This document shows positions 1 to 13,156 of a stretch of DNA of 64,000 nucleotides, one piece after another (position 1 is the first letter of the stretch; each line of letters begins with the position of its first letter). The DNA comes from Dryas octopetala (taxonomy: Eukaryota; Streptophyta; Magnoliopsida; Rosales; Rosaceae). The translations under genes were made by a program, and so were the position numbers. The notes beneath the pieces were generated by a model. It searched no databases and was not told the origin of the DNA. It worked only from the letters and a program-made list of their open reading frames with translations. The stretch covers positions 6,669,228 through 6,733,227 of the forward strand of contig OY992833.1 in NCBI GenBank assembly GCA_963921425.1, given 5' to 3'.

Positions 1-711
1 ACTTTATGTGTATTTTTTTTTTACTAAGAAAAAAATTGTCTAGAGATTTAGCCCACCCAAGTTTCAAATCTTGGTTCCGCCCGCCACTAGTCAGTCACGT
101 GGCATAACTTAAAAAAAAATTATTTGGTATAACCGATATACAACTACGTGGTATAACCAATCCAATCATCCAAATTATTGGGTTATTCAAATATACTCTA
201 AAGTGAAATGAGAGTGAACCAAACGTGACTACATTAAATACAACAGATTCATGAAGACCGAAGAGCGAGCAAACAGATATGATAAACTGATTAAGTTGGG
301 ACCAGAATCGGTGTAATTTGAGGGGGCTGAAAGACATGCACCCCCAACAGAAGAAAAAGAAGCAAGACATTGGCCATGATGAACACCTTCCAACCTCTAC
401 CACTGCCGTTATTGCTGGCCCTTTGTTCTGCAATTGTGCTGTCACCCTGTTTACCTTCTTCTTTGTCTATAAAACATAAAAAGTAAATATTCCAGAAAAT
501 TAATTCCTACATTTCAGAGAAAATCTCTTGAAATTAATCAAATTGGGTCGATTTAGAAGTGTTTTTCATGGAGTGTCAATCCATCAACAGCTTGACTCAA
601 CAAAAAAAACTTGTGAATTGTGATGCTAGATGTCTTTGTGTTTTATATTTCATTTTTTCAAAAAAAAAAAAAAAAAAAAACAGTACGTTTAAATAAGGAG
701 CATTTCCAAAA
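1..711. other. Intergenic, 3' flank of the TNL gene
   Basis: No gene recognised. A run of about 20 A lies at 660-680, just downstream of the TNL stop codon (which is on the minus strand). Short open frames on the minus strand here are AT-rich and match no family I know. Confidence 0.5.
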
Positions 712-3700
712 TCAAATGGTACACTTGATGAACACACCTGTTATTTCATCAAACTCTTGAATGAGTTGAGACAGAATTTCCACAGACTCAAATCGACACC
801 GGCAAACCAAGTATATTCCTGGAAGCACCTCATATGACAAATCTCCACCAATGCCATATGGTTCTAAATGATTCACTGTGGTGTCGTCACTGTCGTGTTG
901 GGTACTCATCATATTCTCTTCTTGCTTGTACACAAGTTTGATGCCGCACTCCTTTACCTGAAACTGAGATCTCGTGAACATTGAAACAGTCACTTCATCG
1001 CCAACTTCCAATTGATTCTCAATCTTCCAATGACTCAACCATACTAAGTCTTTTCCATAACCCGGAACGCCAAAGAACAATGGGCCATAGATCCACTTCA
1101 GACGCTTGCTCTTATTACTGACTATTGTGAATATTGGGTTAGGAAAACGTTTGATACCATTGATGGTGCTAGAACAATCAATATTGGATTGGGCATAAAC
1201 AGAGAAGACGTTCAAGCCTCGGATCCTTTGACTAGAAAGTGAAGGCACAGTAAAAGATATGGAGGAACCTCTACTTTTATGGCTGAATTGGCTTGGAACC
1301 TCACTCCCAGGAACAAATGTGCTGATTATACCAGGTTCATATAGTACCTACATATACCATTGAAATCAAAATATTAGTCAACTATGTTGCTTATTATACC
1401 AGAGACAGAGAGAGGAAAAAAGAAAAAACCTGGATGGGAAGCATCCTCCTCTTCCACGAAGTAGAACCTGCATGGGAACTTTCCATCATAATGGTGTCCG
1501 TGGGTTGCAAGTTCAGGGAGCCAAAAAGTTGGGTCATTTCTATCTGAACTCTTTCAATGGGTTCTAACTTGAATATCCACCCAATTTCGACTAGGTTCCA
1601 GTTGTATCCATAAATTAAGCTTACACTTGATTGACCGCCTGTAATTGTTTCCAACAATGTGCATCCGGTCACATCCAGCACTCGTACTACAGCTGGTATC
1701 CTTACAAGCGATTTGAGCCCCTCACACTGAGAAAAACAGAGTTTATGGAGACTCGTAATTCCTCTGATGCAATCTGGTAGGCAAGAAATTGGATTTGAGC
1801 TTAGATCTAATCTTTGCAACCTGAATAGGTTACCAAAATCCTTGGGAAAATCATTATCAGAGAGATTGCAGTTTGCAAGACTTAAATCTACTAAACTGTG
1901 TGGTAGATATGAAGCCCAAATGATTCCTGGATTTTTGCTTGGGCATAATTTGACTTCCCCAGAGGTAGTGCATAAGTCATGTATTGGAATGCCATCTGCT
2001 TGAAGCTTTTTCAAAGATTTCATCTTCCCTACCTCCATTATTGGAAACCTATTAAGATTTGAGCAACCAGATATGATCAATGTTTCAACCAATTTTAGCA
2101 TAGAAATATTCTTTGGAAGCTCTCTAATGTTTTTGCAATCTTTCATATTCAAATGAACAAGTCTCTCTAAAGTTCCAATGGATTCGTGGACATAAACCAA
2201 GCTTGCACAATCTTTCAGAATCAAACTTTCTAGATTGGGGATGTGCGAGAAGTCAGGGGTTTCGGTAAGGGCATGGGAATGGCTGATATTTAGGATTTTC
2301 AATGATGGAAGACACTGTTGAAATAAAGAAAAATGAAAGGTGGTATGGAGTCAATTCTTAAATTTATAAATAATCATTGAAATTAAAACCCCAAAAATTA
2401 AAGAATAGGGAGAATTTACAAAATGAAGTAGCATACCTTTGCACCTTTCCAAATTTTTTTCAAGCTGCTATGGCACATTTCAAGAACAACAAGGCTCTCC
2501 AAAGAAAAATCATTGGGTAAATAATCAAAAGAAAATTCATTCCAACACAACCATCTTAAATCTTTAGGAAATTCTTCATATGATCCAATTACTTGTATAT
2601 GACTAAGCTTGAGAAGTCTTAGTTTATGCATCTTTGCAAATGCATTGCTTTCCAAAAGTACCTCATTTGACTTTCCTGGATTGTATGCAGGATGCTTATC
2701 CAGGATAAGTCCTTGAATTGTATGTGTACCCTAATAACCAAAAAAAAAAAAGGATGAGTTAACAAACATTGCATCTCGTAAAAAATATTTAAATAAACAC
2801 CTAATCCACAAAATATACATTACATTATATAATTGAGAGAAACATAGATTTCTTACATTCTTTTTTGTCAATAATGTAAAAGAATCATTATGATGCCATA
2901 ACCTACTTCGCTCCCCTGGTTCCTTTGATTCTAAGCGAACAATTCCTCTTCCCATGTCCTGAATCATTTGATGCATTTGCACTTTGTTATATACATCAAT
3001 TGTAACCAAACACCTCTCAATGAGATTTTCAATGCCGACAATTGTGTAGAAATCACAACCATCTAGTATTTTGACAGTAAAATCTTTGTCCATTCCAATA
3101 AAGAAACATGCAATATGAAGGAATAAATTTTGATCATGGTCATCCTGTAAAGAGTCGTAGCTTAGTCTTAGTTTATTCATGATTTCACCATTTGGAATAG
3201 CTTTCAACTTCTCTAATGCACTTTCCCATACAACTATACTTTGCCCTGATAGAGAGGAACCCAAAACTTTCAGAGCTAATGGAAGTCCTCCGCAGATGTG
3301 TACTACTCTCTTTGAATATTCCATATAATCTTTATTGGGATGGTCTTGTCCAAATGCGTGCCAACTGAAGAGCTCTAGTGATTCACTATCACCAAAAGTT
3401 TTAACATTATGCACCTTTATAAGCTGGTGGCAAGCTTTTAACAATCCTGCATTGTTAGTTGTTATGATTACTTTACTTCCTGGATAGAACTGGCCTTGCA
3501 TTCTAGATAGCGCATCTAATTGGTCTACATGGTCTACATCATCGAAAACAAGAAGGACTCTTTTAGAGCTAATAGCATCTTCAATCTTCATTATTCCCTC
3601 ACTAACATTGTGTATTTTCACTTTTCTCCCATTCAAAACATCATAAAGAAGTTGTTTCTGCATTTGAATCAAGCCATTGGGTGTTCTCCATCGTTCTCTA

Positions 3701-4777
3701 ATGTTTTCAAGGAAACTGCTTCCTTGAAATCTTTTAAAGTTTGAATTGTATACAACCTTTGCAATGGTTGTCTTCCCTATTCCCCGCATCCCATAAATGA
3801 CAAGTATGTCAACATTAGTTGATCCATCCTGTAACCATAAATTAATATTTTCGACTTGAGAATGGATTCCAATCAGGTGCGGAGCAACACTTAAGGGTGT
3901 GCGACTTAGTTTGTCTTCAATCACTTTAACAATTTTCTCGATGAATTTTGACTCGTGCCTAGAAAATTGCAATCAAAGTGGAAAACAAATCAAACATGAT
4001 CATCATATATGACTTGAGATAATAAATTGTAAAGCCTCATGCCATCAATAAGAAAGAATAATGCTAAAGGATGTCTCATCACACAAGTTATTGTTTTACT
4101 TATTTGTGAAATAAATGAATTTTAGAGTATATATGTAGATCTCGTATGAAGACACTAAATTTATATCAGTCTCATGAAAATAGCATGACAAAAAAAAAAA
4201 AAAAATAGCATTATTCTTTTTTATTTTGGAATATTGAAATGAATAATTACCCATCAGCTTGATTTAGTAAGTTCATCCCTGCTAGATCTGCAACTTCTCC
4301 AAGTGCTGCCCTCCATCCCTTGACCTTGTGTTTTACCGATTGATTTCTGTCGTGTCTAGCAAATGCTTTTGCAACTCTTCCTGTCTGCTTCCTCAGATGA
4401 GATGGATCAACGTCGTAGAAGACCGGCAAAACTACGTGGTCGTTGGAGGTCCTCTTGCGATCTAGAATCATCACAAGCTCGTCGAGGCACCACCCGGAAG
4501 ACGCGTAGTCTTTTGAGAAGACAATGACTGAACTTCGCGACTGCTGGATGGCTTTCCGGAACTCCGGTTTAATATCTTCTCCTCTCTCGAGTTCATCGTC
4601 ATCCCGGAACGTGCGAAACCCTGCTTTGAGAAAGGCTGTATAGAGGTGGTCAGTAAAAGTCTTGCGAGTATCTTCGCCCCTGAAACTCAAGAACACGTCA
4701 TAACTAAATGGAGGAGGACGACGAGTATCGGAAGAGGAGGAGGATGAGGCTTCTTGGGCCGATCGAACAACAGCCAT
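712..4777 (-). CDS. TIR-NB-ARC-LRR disease resistance protein (TNL), five exons
   Basis: Intracellular immune receptor. Exons on the minus strand: 4777-4251, 3958-2857, 2730-2437, 2314-1430 and 1347-712. All introns are GT-AG and the frame stays open for 1147 aa. TIR (about residues 25-170) has YDVFLSFRGEDTR and the SSGWCLDEL motif with the expected NADase glutamate E100. NB-ARC has P-loop GMRGIGKTT (232-240), kinase-2 VLLVFDDVD, RNBS-B GSKVIITT, GLPLAL and FLHIACFF. LRRs lie mainly in exon 4. The last exon matches the post-LRR C-JID domain of TNLs (PGSEVPSQFSH start). The start is MAVVRS; upstream in-frame codons give no other ATG. Odd point: the MHD motif reads MHQ (M504-H505-Q506), a variant I believe occurs in some TNLs. 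No stop or frameshift was seen, so the gene is probably functional. Confidence 0.93.
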
Positions 4778-5199
4778 GTATATCCAATTATCCAACAACA
4801 ACAACAACCAAACAAACAGAGTGTTAATTAAGATCGATGATGATGAAGAATTGAAGATATCAATTCACTTGTTGCTAGCTGGTGTCTGTACAAGCAGCTC
4901 CAAATCGATCCATGTATCTCGATCGGTCATGCGAGTCATGCGACGCCGTTTGCGCTGCGATCGCTTGTGAATGGTTCGATGCCCAATCTCTATCGTCTTT
5001 GAAGGTAGTTTGGTGCTGCGTTGACGTTGACGTTGACGTTGACGGTGTTTTCTTCCTTATCTACCACTCCTGGTCAGCATTTACAAGCAAGTTTCTTCTC
5101 TACAGTGGTTTTTTTTTTGGTGGGCTTTTCTCCGATGGGCTTTTCTCTTTTGGGCCCTCCAATGGCCTTTAATGAAAGCTTACTTGACCAAAACAATTC
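4778..5199 (-). promoter_or_regulatory. TNL 5' flank with four tandem TTGACG hexamers
   Basis: Region immediately upstream of the TNL start codon. Positions 5021-5044 are four perfect tandem copies of TTGACG. Each copy contains the TTGAC core of the WRKY W-box and TGACG, the core bound by TGA-type bZIP factors. The cluster is about 245-267 bp upstream of the ATG. Its regulatory role is inferred; no TATA box was assigned with confidence. Confidence 0.45.
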
Positions 5200-5533
5200 G
5201 GCCGGAAGATGTTTTGGTCCATGTAATATGGTTGAGTTGCATCTTGGTTCTTGTTATTTCAATTTGATTTTTTTAAGAATCGTGTTTTTATTAGTGTCGC
5301 AATCAGGTCCAATCCATCAAAATTGAAACGGAAAATGCCAACGTGGCACCACATGATTGACTCTAAAGTAGACAATTTTGACGGATAGACCTGATTGCGA
5401 TATTAATGGAATCACGGTCCTGGAAAAATGCAAATTGAAATGACGGAGACCAAAGTACGACTCAGTCATAATACAGGGACCAAAAAAAAGTACGACTCAG
5501 TCATAATACAGGGACCAAAAACATCTTTTGGCC
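5200..5533. mobile_element. Foldback / MITE-like element with two long inverted arms
   Basis: The left arm (about 5200-5330) and the reverse complement of the right arm (about 5365-5533) align over almost their whole length. Both begin with a GGCC..AAGATG..TTTTGGTCC end and share TATTTCAATTTG and TCGCAATCAGGTC stretches. The right arm holds an internal direct duplication of about 33 bp (5450-5519, containing TACGACTCAGTCATAATACA). Flanks AAAACAATTC and AAAAAATTTC are a possible 10-bp imperfect target duplication, which would suit a Mutator-type MITE. No coding capacity. Class assignment is tentative; the inverted-repeat structure is clear. Confidence 0.7.
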
Positions 5534-7192
5534 AAAAAATTTCATGACGAATAAACATTAAAGAATGCAATTTTTTTATTCATTTATTTTTCTTGACTTG
5601 ATTGTTGGTACATGGGGTGAATGATTGCCTCCCTCCAAAGTCCAGAGTAAATGGGTGGTTTGATAACCACCAAATCACTGCATTTTTCATTACATTCCTT
5701 TTTGTCCATACTTGTAAAGAATTTTTAATATGTCCATACTTGTAAAGAATTTTTAATATGTGATGCTTCTGTACTTTTTGTTATATTCATCAATTATTAA
5801 TACCAAACATCTATTAATGACATTTTGAATGCCAATAACTGTGTAGAAATCAAAGGATGCAATAACATATAGACGGGCCGGTCATGGGTCCATATATAAA
5901 TGGTATTGAAAGTATATTGTCGGATGTTCTGCCCTAGGAGCTAAATAAATGCAAGAATCCAAAGGCAAGGTGTTAGATCCAAACCGCATCACTTGGTAAC
6001 AATTATACTTTGTAAATTAATAAGCAAGAAAAATGTCGTCAGTGGATAATGTTGTGAATAAATACTTTACTTACGGTTGGGGGTTAACGAGTATTTGACC
6101 ATTGAAATGAGTGTGGAAACGAGAGAGATGAAGAAAGAACATTTTTTGTGGCATGTGATGGTTGGGGTCTGGCCTGGGGGGTTGTGGATCGTATGGTTAA
6201 AAAAGCTGGTATGTTTATGCTGGCTAGTTTGTCAGTGGTGTACTGGTTTCACACAGGGGGGACAACATCCGGAGCAACGACCACGACTGGAACAACAGCC
6301 AACAAAGACCGTAATTACATAGATAACTGCTCCTCTCATTCTCCAAGTGTCAGAAGTGGGTGTAAAGCGCAACGAGAAAAACTTTCATATAACGAGTGTA
6401 TACACCGTCTGTGTCTATCTCTCTCATCACATACTCACTTTCTCACGCTTAGAAATAACTTAACTATCACAGTTATATACACCCTTTGTGTCTATTATAT
6501 GATGAGAGAGATAAACCCATAGTGTTTATACAAAGAGTGTATCAGAAGTGAGAGGTCACATGCTATGTTGTTGAGGCCCTTTTCAAAGCAAGGGTCCAAA
6601 GGGACAAAAAAGACATTCCAACTCTGGTATTGACCTCAACTGGAGCATAAGATCTATTGAGACTATAGATCGATTCATTTTAGTGAAGCACATGAATTGA
6701 AAGTATCGAACCACTGGTTCTTGGTGAGTGAAGCAATTTTCATTTTACTCTTATATCAATTCATTCTAGTCCCCTTTTATCTAATATGACATATCTGCAT
6801 GCCTGTGTTCATCACATCTATTCAGTCATGCCAGTTTGTGGTCCTTTGATTTCTGGCTCATCATCTTACGCTTGGAAAATTAAGAAAAATCTGGATCTAA
6901 GTGCTTTTTGTAGGTTTGAAACATTTACATGATGTTGTGTTATCCTGTAAAGATTTACCATATTCTTGACAGATTTTCCTTTTGAACAAAATTATAATCC
7001 ATGACAATCTGTTTTGACATATTAGTTAATTCACAAGAGCTTTATTACAACAGTATAACGCTTCAGAAGAGCTTGGATATAATTCCACATTCATTCACAC
7101 AATTCATACACAAGCGTAACTTTATTTCATTTGTACAACTACTACCTTGGGAAGTCATTGAGTTATGGGCTAGACAGCCGAGTAACTGTTGC
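5534..7192. other. Intergenic between TNL and sucrose synthase
   Basis: No gene recognised. A 28-bp unit containing TCCATACTTGTAAAGAA is directly duplicated at 5703-5730 and 5731-5758. Around 6331-6566 there is a diverged inverted repeat: the TATCTCTCTCATCA stretch near 6415 pairs with TGATGAGAGAGATA near 6503, and both ends carry a CCTCTCA-like sequence. It may be an old MITE. The remainder near 7192 is the 3' UTR side of the sucrose synthase gene. Confidence 0.5.
5703..5758. repeat. 28-bp direct tandem duplication
   Basis: Two head-to-tail copies of a 28-bp AT-rich unit beginning TGTCCATACTTG, apparently identical. Intergenic, no function inferred. Confidence 0.85.
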
Positions 7193-10100
7193 TTAATGTG
7201 GGTCATCGCTTGCTGGAGGAACTGATTTTATCTGAAACAATGTAGACATAATGAATTTTATAAAGATGACTCATTTGATCCTTAAGCACAGTTGGGCACT
7301 AATCCTATCAAAATCACTGTCTTAATTTATTCAAAATAAGATAATCAGAGACTATAACTCATATTCTTTATCCACGCATATACCCCAAAAATTATTCACA
7401 TTCTAATAACAAGTACTCACCAATTTGCGGAACTTCAGAATGTAGAACATCTCAAGATATCGTCGGGTCTCACGCCTTTCAAGCTTTGATACATCCTTCC
7501 AGAAACCATAAACGCCAGCCAATGTCATTAGCCTTTCAGAGTAAATCTTCCATGTGTACCTACAACATTACAAAATGTCTCTCTAAACTTCAAATAACAC
7601 ATGGTTAAAGAAGTACTATTCCATTAGTTTATAAAGTTTTACTAACCTTTCATAAATTCTTTTAAGGCCTCTGTCTGAGATTGTATTCCAGTAGCTAGGA
7701 TCCTCCTTGCACCGTTGAAAGAAATCTGCCATAAGTGCAGAAGCCTGTTCAGGGTGATAAGGATCAATATGAAATCCTGATATACCGTGCTCAATAATCT
7801 CTGCAGGACCACCATGGCAAGTGGCAAATGTTGGCAGGCCACAAGACATGGCCTCCACAACTGTGAGTCCAAAACCTTCATAAAGTGCAGGCTGCAATCA
7901 CAAATTAAACAAAGTAAATTAGAGTACCCCAGGGAGTTTTATATGAAACAAAATTGACTGGCCCTACGTACCTGAACAAAAGCACCGCCTGTATCTGCTA
8001 TGTAACGATATAGCTCACCGTTACATGCTCGATCAAGTTGGGCTGATATCCATCGAAATTGACCATTTAAGTTGTTCTCCTTTATAAGATTATGCATCTT
8101 CTCAATCTCTGCAATCTCTTCTCTATCTTTTGACTTCTTCACATCATTGTAACCAGCCACCAAGACAAGGTTTACCAGATCCCTGAGTTTGGGATTCTTA
8201 CCATAGCACTCGACCAACCCAGTCATGTTTTTCACCTGGTCCAGTCTTGCCATGGAAAATAATATGGGCTTTGACGGATCATTCAGAATACCACTGAACC
8301 AATAAAGAAGAAATATCGTATTATCAAGTGACTGCTACAAATAACTCACATTGTCACATTTGATGCACTATGAAGGAACTCACATGTGCTCTTCATTCTG
8401 CTCAGGATCATATAGCAACTTTTCTAAGTAACCATGTAGGGCTGTAAGTCTCTTTTGCTTCTCAGAGTAAGGGAAATAAATGGAAATATCAGATCCGGGT
8501 GACACGATATTGAATTTTGGATCAAAAACATTAATGCCATGAACGACTCGGTACAGCCCCGGAAGAGTGAAAGAGTTGTGGCTCTCATACTGACCGACAG
8601 TATTCTTCCTGAAAGAATGGATAAAAAAAAGTTTAGCAAACAAGGAAATTAACATCACTAAAATAAAGAACAAGGCAAAGATGAATACGGAGAAGCAATT
8701 GACTCCAATTTTCAAAAGCACTATTGATGCTTAAGTTATGATTTGGGAAGCCTATTTGTATTACAAATTACCATAGTAGTCTAATTAACAAGGCTAATAC
8801 CAGATTAAACTAAACACACTGAACCGGCAATGACAAATAATTGTTTCGATGAAAAAAAAAACAGAACATTCATCTATAACAACATTCCACAGCATAAGGA
8901 GACTTACGTTCCTGCAATCTCTTGGTATGTGCTGGTGATTATAAAATCTGCATTATTCATGGCTATTAGGTCAGCCGTGAATTGACATGAGAAGTGGTAT
9001 TTATCCTCAAAATTTTTCCAGTATATATCTGAATCTGGATATTTTGTTTTCTCCAACGCATGCGCAATCGTGCACTGCACATGTCAAAGTTAAGATAGTC
9101 AGATAACATTCTCATTAGATAATATGATGAACCGGGCAGCTGCAGAAAATACTGGACCTGTGTAACTCCCATTTTGTAAGCCAACAAAGATGCAACAAGA
9201 TTCCCATCACTGTAATTTCCGATAATAAAATCTGGATGTCCCTGTAACTCTGCAGTAATTTCCTTTGCAGCATCCTGATCACATGAAAAACAAAATTTGA
9301 AAAAGCAAGTAAGAATTAGTAAATCAGAAGACAATTTAACTCTATATCATTCTGAATATGCAATTAGTGAACAAAGTCATGTGCTACTTCCATAATGCAG
9401 TGCTATCACAGAGGGGTAGCAAACTATGGCAGTAATGCAGATGGACAGATATAAATAAATCATCCAATTAAGATGGTGAAATGACAGCAAGAACAATTTT
9501 AGATCATTTCCACATATTCTGTCAGTGTTGAAGCATCAATTTTAGATCATTATCTTCAACGAGAAGAATAATTAGAGCTTCACATGTTAAAAATAGTTTA
9601 CCTCAGCAAAGGTCTCCAAATAAGGCCATACATCAAACCTTGAGATCCATTTACGAAGAATCCCTTTCTCTGATCTAAAAGGAACTCGTAAAATATGTGT
9701 GTAGTCTGTTCCACTGATTCTTTCCAGCCGCTGGTTGCACGTAGTTCCTTTTGCATCAGGTATAAGCCTGGTCACCTTGGAACACCAGCAAAAAACTCAT
9801 TAGTTTTACACAAAGAAAAGCTACCATAAGGATTTGGCTAAAGACATTTACGATAAGGATTCTTGGAGTGAAATCTAATCCGTGTTTCTGAATTCTACTC
9901 AGCATTTCATTTTCGAGGGCACGCACTTGGTCCAGTATATAGACAACCTGCATATAATTATGTAAAAAGTTCTCATTTTAACAGTTACAGTGATAGCTAA
10001 CATGCTAAAGCTCATAACAGAAGATTATGGAATACTTAAAGTATACGCAATTGCACCGTGAGGCCTGTTAGTCATTTAAAAAGAAAAAATAATACCTGCC

Positions 10101-11957
10101 CACCAGTGTCAGGTAAACCTAAGACATTTTCTTGCCCAAAGTATCCATGTGGAGACAAAATGACAACATTAAACACCATTGGTACTCTCCCAAGGAATGT
10201 CTCCAATACAGAAGGATCAGGAGCCTGAAGGATATCTAGGAGAAGATGCATCATCTCCAGTACGTGTGCTGCAGTGTCTCCCCAACCCCGCTCAAAGCCC
10301 ATTCCTTGTAATCTACATACAAGTCACAGTAAAAGAAAAACAGCATCTGATCAGGAATTACAGTGCTCTAAATGTGCATCTCCAGGAGGCAGTTGCAGAG
10401 AGAACATAGGTATTGATTAATATACATGTGCTTATGCATGTGTCTATCTATATAAGCTTACACATATTCAAACTCAGAGTAGGGTGTCTCAGGTGAAAGC
10501 TTAGAAAGATAATCCTCAGCCTTTGCCAAAGCTGACTGAAGCCTGGATATGCTCCGTATCCGATCATTTAACATCAATGCCTACACAAAATTGTTAATCA
10601 AATTAGCTAGCTCAAACAAAGTCCTCATACGAAAACACAAACTGGTTTATTTCTAGGTTAAGTTGTAAATTTTTTTTTAGGATGAAATAGAAGATTAACA
10701 CATACCATGTAAACCAAAAGGGTAAAGCAAAACAAACTGAAGAAAAATAGGCTAATTGTAAATTACAATATTTTAAATTTCTAAGGGTCACAATAGCACA
10801 TAGATAATAAATGCGAAAATTTAGCAAAACTAAACTACTTATCACTAGTAAAGAGAATTTTAACAGAAAAAATCCACTATTAGGGAAGCCTTGCCCAGCA
10901 AACTTACATGTCCTTTATATTTGTGAGCTCTAAGGAAATCAAGTAATGGCTCCAAAGAGTCTTTGTTACGAAACATAATTGAAGAAAGGTGGCGGTTGAG
11001 AAATTGAACACCATGCCCAATTGATGAAGACTGGGTGGGGCGAGGAAAATTAGCATTGAATGGCTCGAGGTCGAGCTCAAGTACAAATTGATCATTAGAC
11101 CTAATACATGTACACCAAGAAAATTATGTTATAGAAGAAAACTCATATGGGTATAAGTTCAGTAAACGTTCTTTGACAGAAAAAATAAATAAAATAAAAT
11201 TTACTTACTCCCCATTTACAAGTTCTTCCTTGAACTTAAGATATTCAGAAACACTCAATTGCTCCACACTGAGCTCATAAACATTAACACGAATGTATTC
11301 CCAAACACCTGGTCTTGGACGAACTGCTAGAACCACAAATGGAGGCAGAACAATGGCTTCCTACACCAGAATAATACACTACTGTTCATTGATGGTAAGC
11401 TAAATTTACATATTAAAATCCAAACAGGGAAAAAGAGAAAATTGCACAAAATCCCCAAACCAGATCAACTAATCAATACATAATGATTGAACATTGTAAC
11501 AAAGTTGTTCACTATTGATTTTCAGCGAGAAAATAATATCAATTAGAACAAACGGTCTTGAAAGGAAACAGACCTGTGCTGATTTGAGGACTTCACTAAA
11601 AGGACCATCCCGGAGCTTTTTCTTCGCTTCTTCATCATCGCCGATGACATTATCGAGCTCATCGATCAGGTTATGAGGATGCAAAATCCCTTTTCCCTGA
11701 GCGACATACCTTCAAACCAAAAAGGAGGACAGGAAGATAGCAAAACTCAGATTTTCTCGGGAAACAAGCAGAGCAAACGTTATGAGAACCAAAAATTTAA
11801 AATAAAGAAAGAAAAAAAGGTTTGATGTGGAAGTGAGAAATTGAGCGAACCTGGAAAGAAGGGCAACGAGTTCGTTGCGGTGCGCAGAGAGAGTGTCCTC
11901 GACGCGTTCAATGGAGCTCATCATTCGAGTTAGCTTAGGAGCACCACGGTTGTCCAT
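7193..11957 (-). CDS. SUS: Sucrose synthase, 15 coding exons
   Basis: Cytosolic or membrane-associated GT4 enzyme that reversibly splits sucrose plus UDP into UDP-glucose and fructose, feeding cell-wall and starch synthesis in sink tissue. Minus-strand exons: 11957-11851, 11709-11574, 11360-11209, 11100-10908, 10580-10462, 10312-10096, 9947-9852, 9775-9602, 9274-9158, 9074-8908, 8608-8384, 8293-7972, 7891-7647, 7559-7421 and 7231-7193. All introns are GT-AG and the summed frame gives 815 aa, normal for the family. Visible hallmarks: N-terminal [15 protein letters not shown]; the regulatory RxxS site (R11, S14); sucrose synthase core from about residue 280 ([15 protein letters not shown]); and the glycosyltransferase E-x7-E motif E680-E688 (EGFGLTVVE). 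It ends [12 protein letters not shown], and start and tail resemble the Arabidopsis SUS2/SUS3 type more than SUS1. No lesion seen. Confidence 0.96.
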
Positions 11958-13156
11958 GTCGATTCAGTTTTCAGTGTTTCTTGCTGTTGTTGTTGTTGTT
12001 CTTCTTCTTCTACAAAGTGAGTCTTTGATGCTTATTACTCTGTTCCTACAAGTCTCGAGATTGAAAGTCAACTTTGAAGAAGAGAATAAAACTTGCATGT
12101 CCCGGAATAGGGGACGTGGCATCCCTTTTTAGAGAGAGACAGAGACAGAAATAAGAGAAAGAAAAAGAGGAGAGAGTGAGAGAGAGAGAGACAGAGATGA
12201 GAAAGACGGATGCCACGTCTCGTATCCCCGTGATAGACAAATCCTTCCCAACTTTTTGAATTGTGTGACGTTAGCAGAAGAGAAATCACAGTTTATATAA
12301 ATATATATATATGGAGTTGATTAGTGGAACCGAGGAGGAGATAGTGACGAGGGTGGTATTCAATATTCATTATGTACAGTCACACAAAAACAGATATTAG
12401 AGTAGCAGAGCCCACAGAGAGTGAGAGAGAGAGAAAGAGAGAGACGTGTTGCATTTTGTTACGTCCTTGTCTTGCGAGAGCGGATTCCTTACCAGCCTTT
12501 TTGGTACCAGACTGATACGCAACTTTGTATCTTAGCCCTTAAATCAATTTAATGGTTTTATAATGCGAGTAATGATGCTGATATTTATTCTCATCTAGAT
12601 AAAATAATATTTTATTTTTTATCCAATTTTTTAAACCTTTTTTTTTTTTGTGGTTATGTTCCTTTTTTTTTTTTGCCATTATGTTCCTTTTTTTTTTTTT
12701 GCCAGGATTGGTTATGTTCCTTAAACAATGTGAACCCAATCTTATTGGCTTTCTGCATTTGACAAAAAACAAAATATTGGCTTCCTGCTTTTTTAGCTCT
12801 GGAGCTTCTTCCAGACTTCCACTTCACAACTCCATTAGACTATGATTGCTTCCAGTGCCTTTCATTCAGTCTTTAACTCCCTTCCTATTTTCAAACTCTG
12901 AATTAATTTAATCATTCATTATTGAGTTGCACAACAATTTGTCTTATCTAATCTTTTCAAGGTATGTCTCAGTTTTTCAATTATATTTTTCATCACTTAC
13001 TGAGTTATATTTACTTGATATGATAGGCAAATACATCTAACTCTCCAAAAAATTGATTCATGTTCTGATTTATGTTTTCGTCTTTTGGGGGGGTTTTTTT
13101 TTTTGAATGCTTACTACTTGCTCTGCTCTTAGACTTGGAATATTGTAGAGTTAAAA
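11958..13156. promoter_or_regulatory. Sucrose synthase upstream region, GA tracts and T-rich minisatellite
   Basis: The 5' side of the minus-strand SUS gene. GA/CT-rich tracts lie at 12129-12200 and 12418-12446. An AT stretch at 12291-12312 reads TTTATATAAAC on the minus strand and could be the TATA box, about 340 bp upstream of the ATG. From about 12640 to 12720 there are roughly three imperfect copies of a GGTTATGTTCC unit separated by T runs. Beyond 12720 nothing is recognised up to the FAR1 relic. Promoter assignment is inferred from position. Confidence 0.4.
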
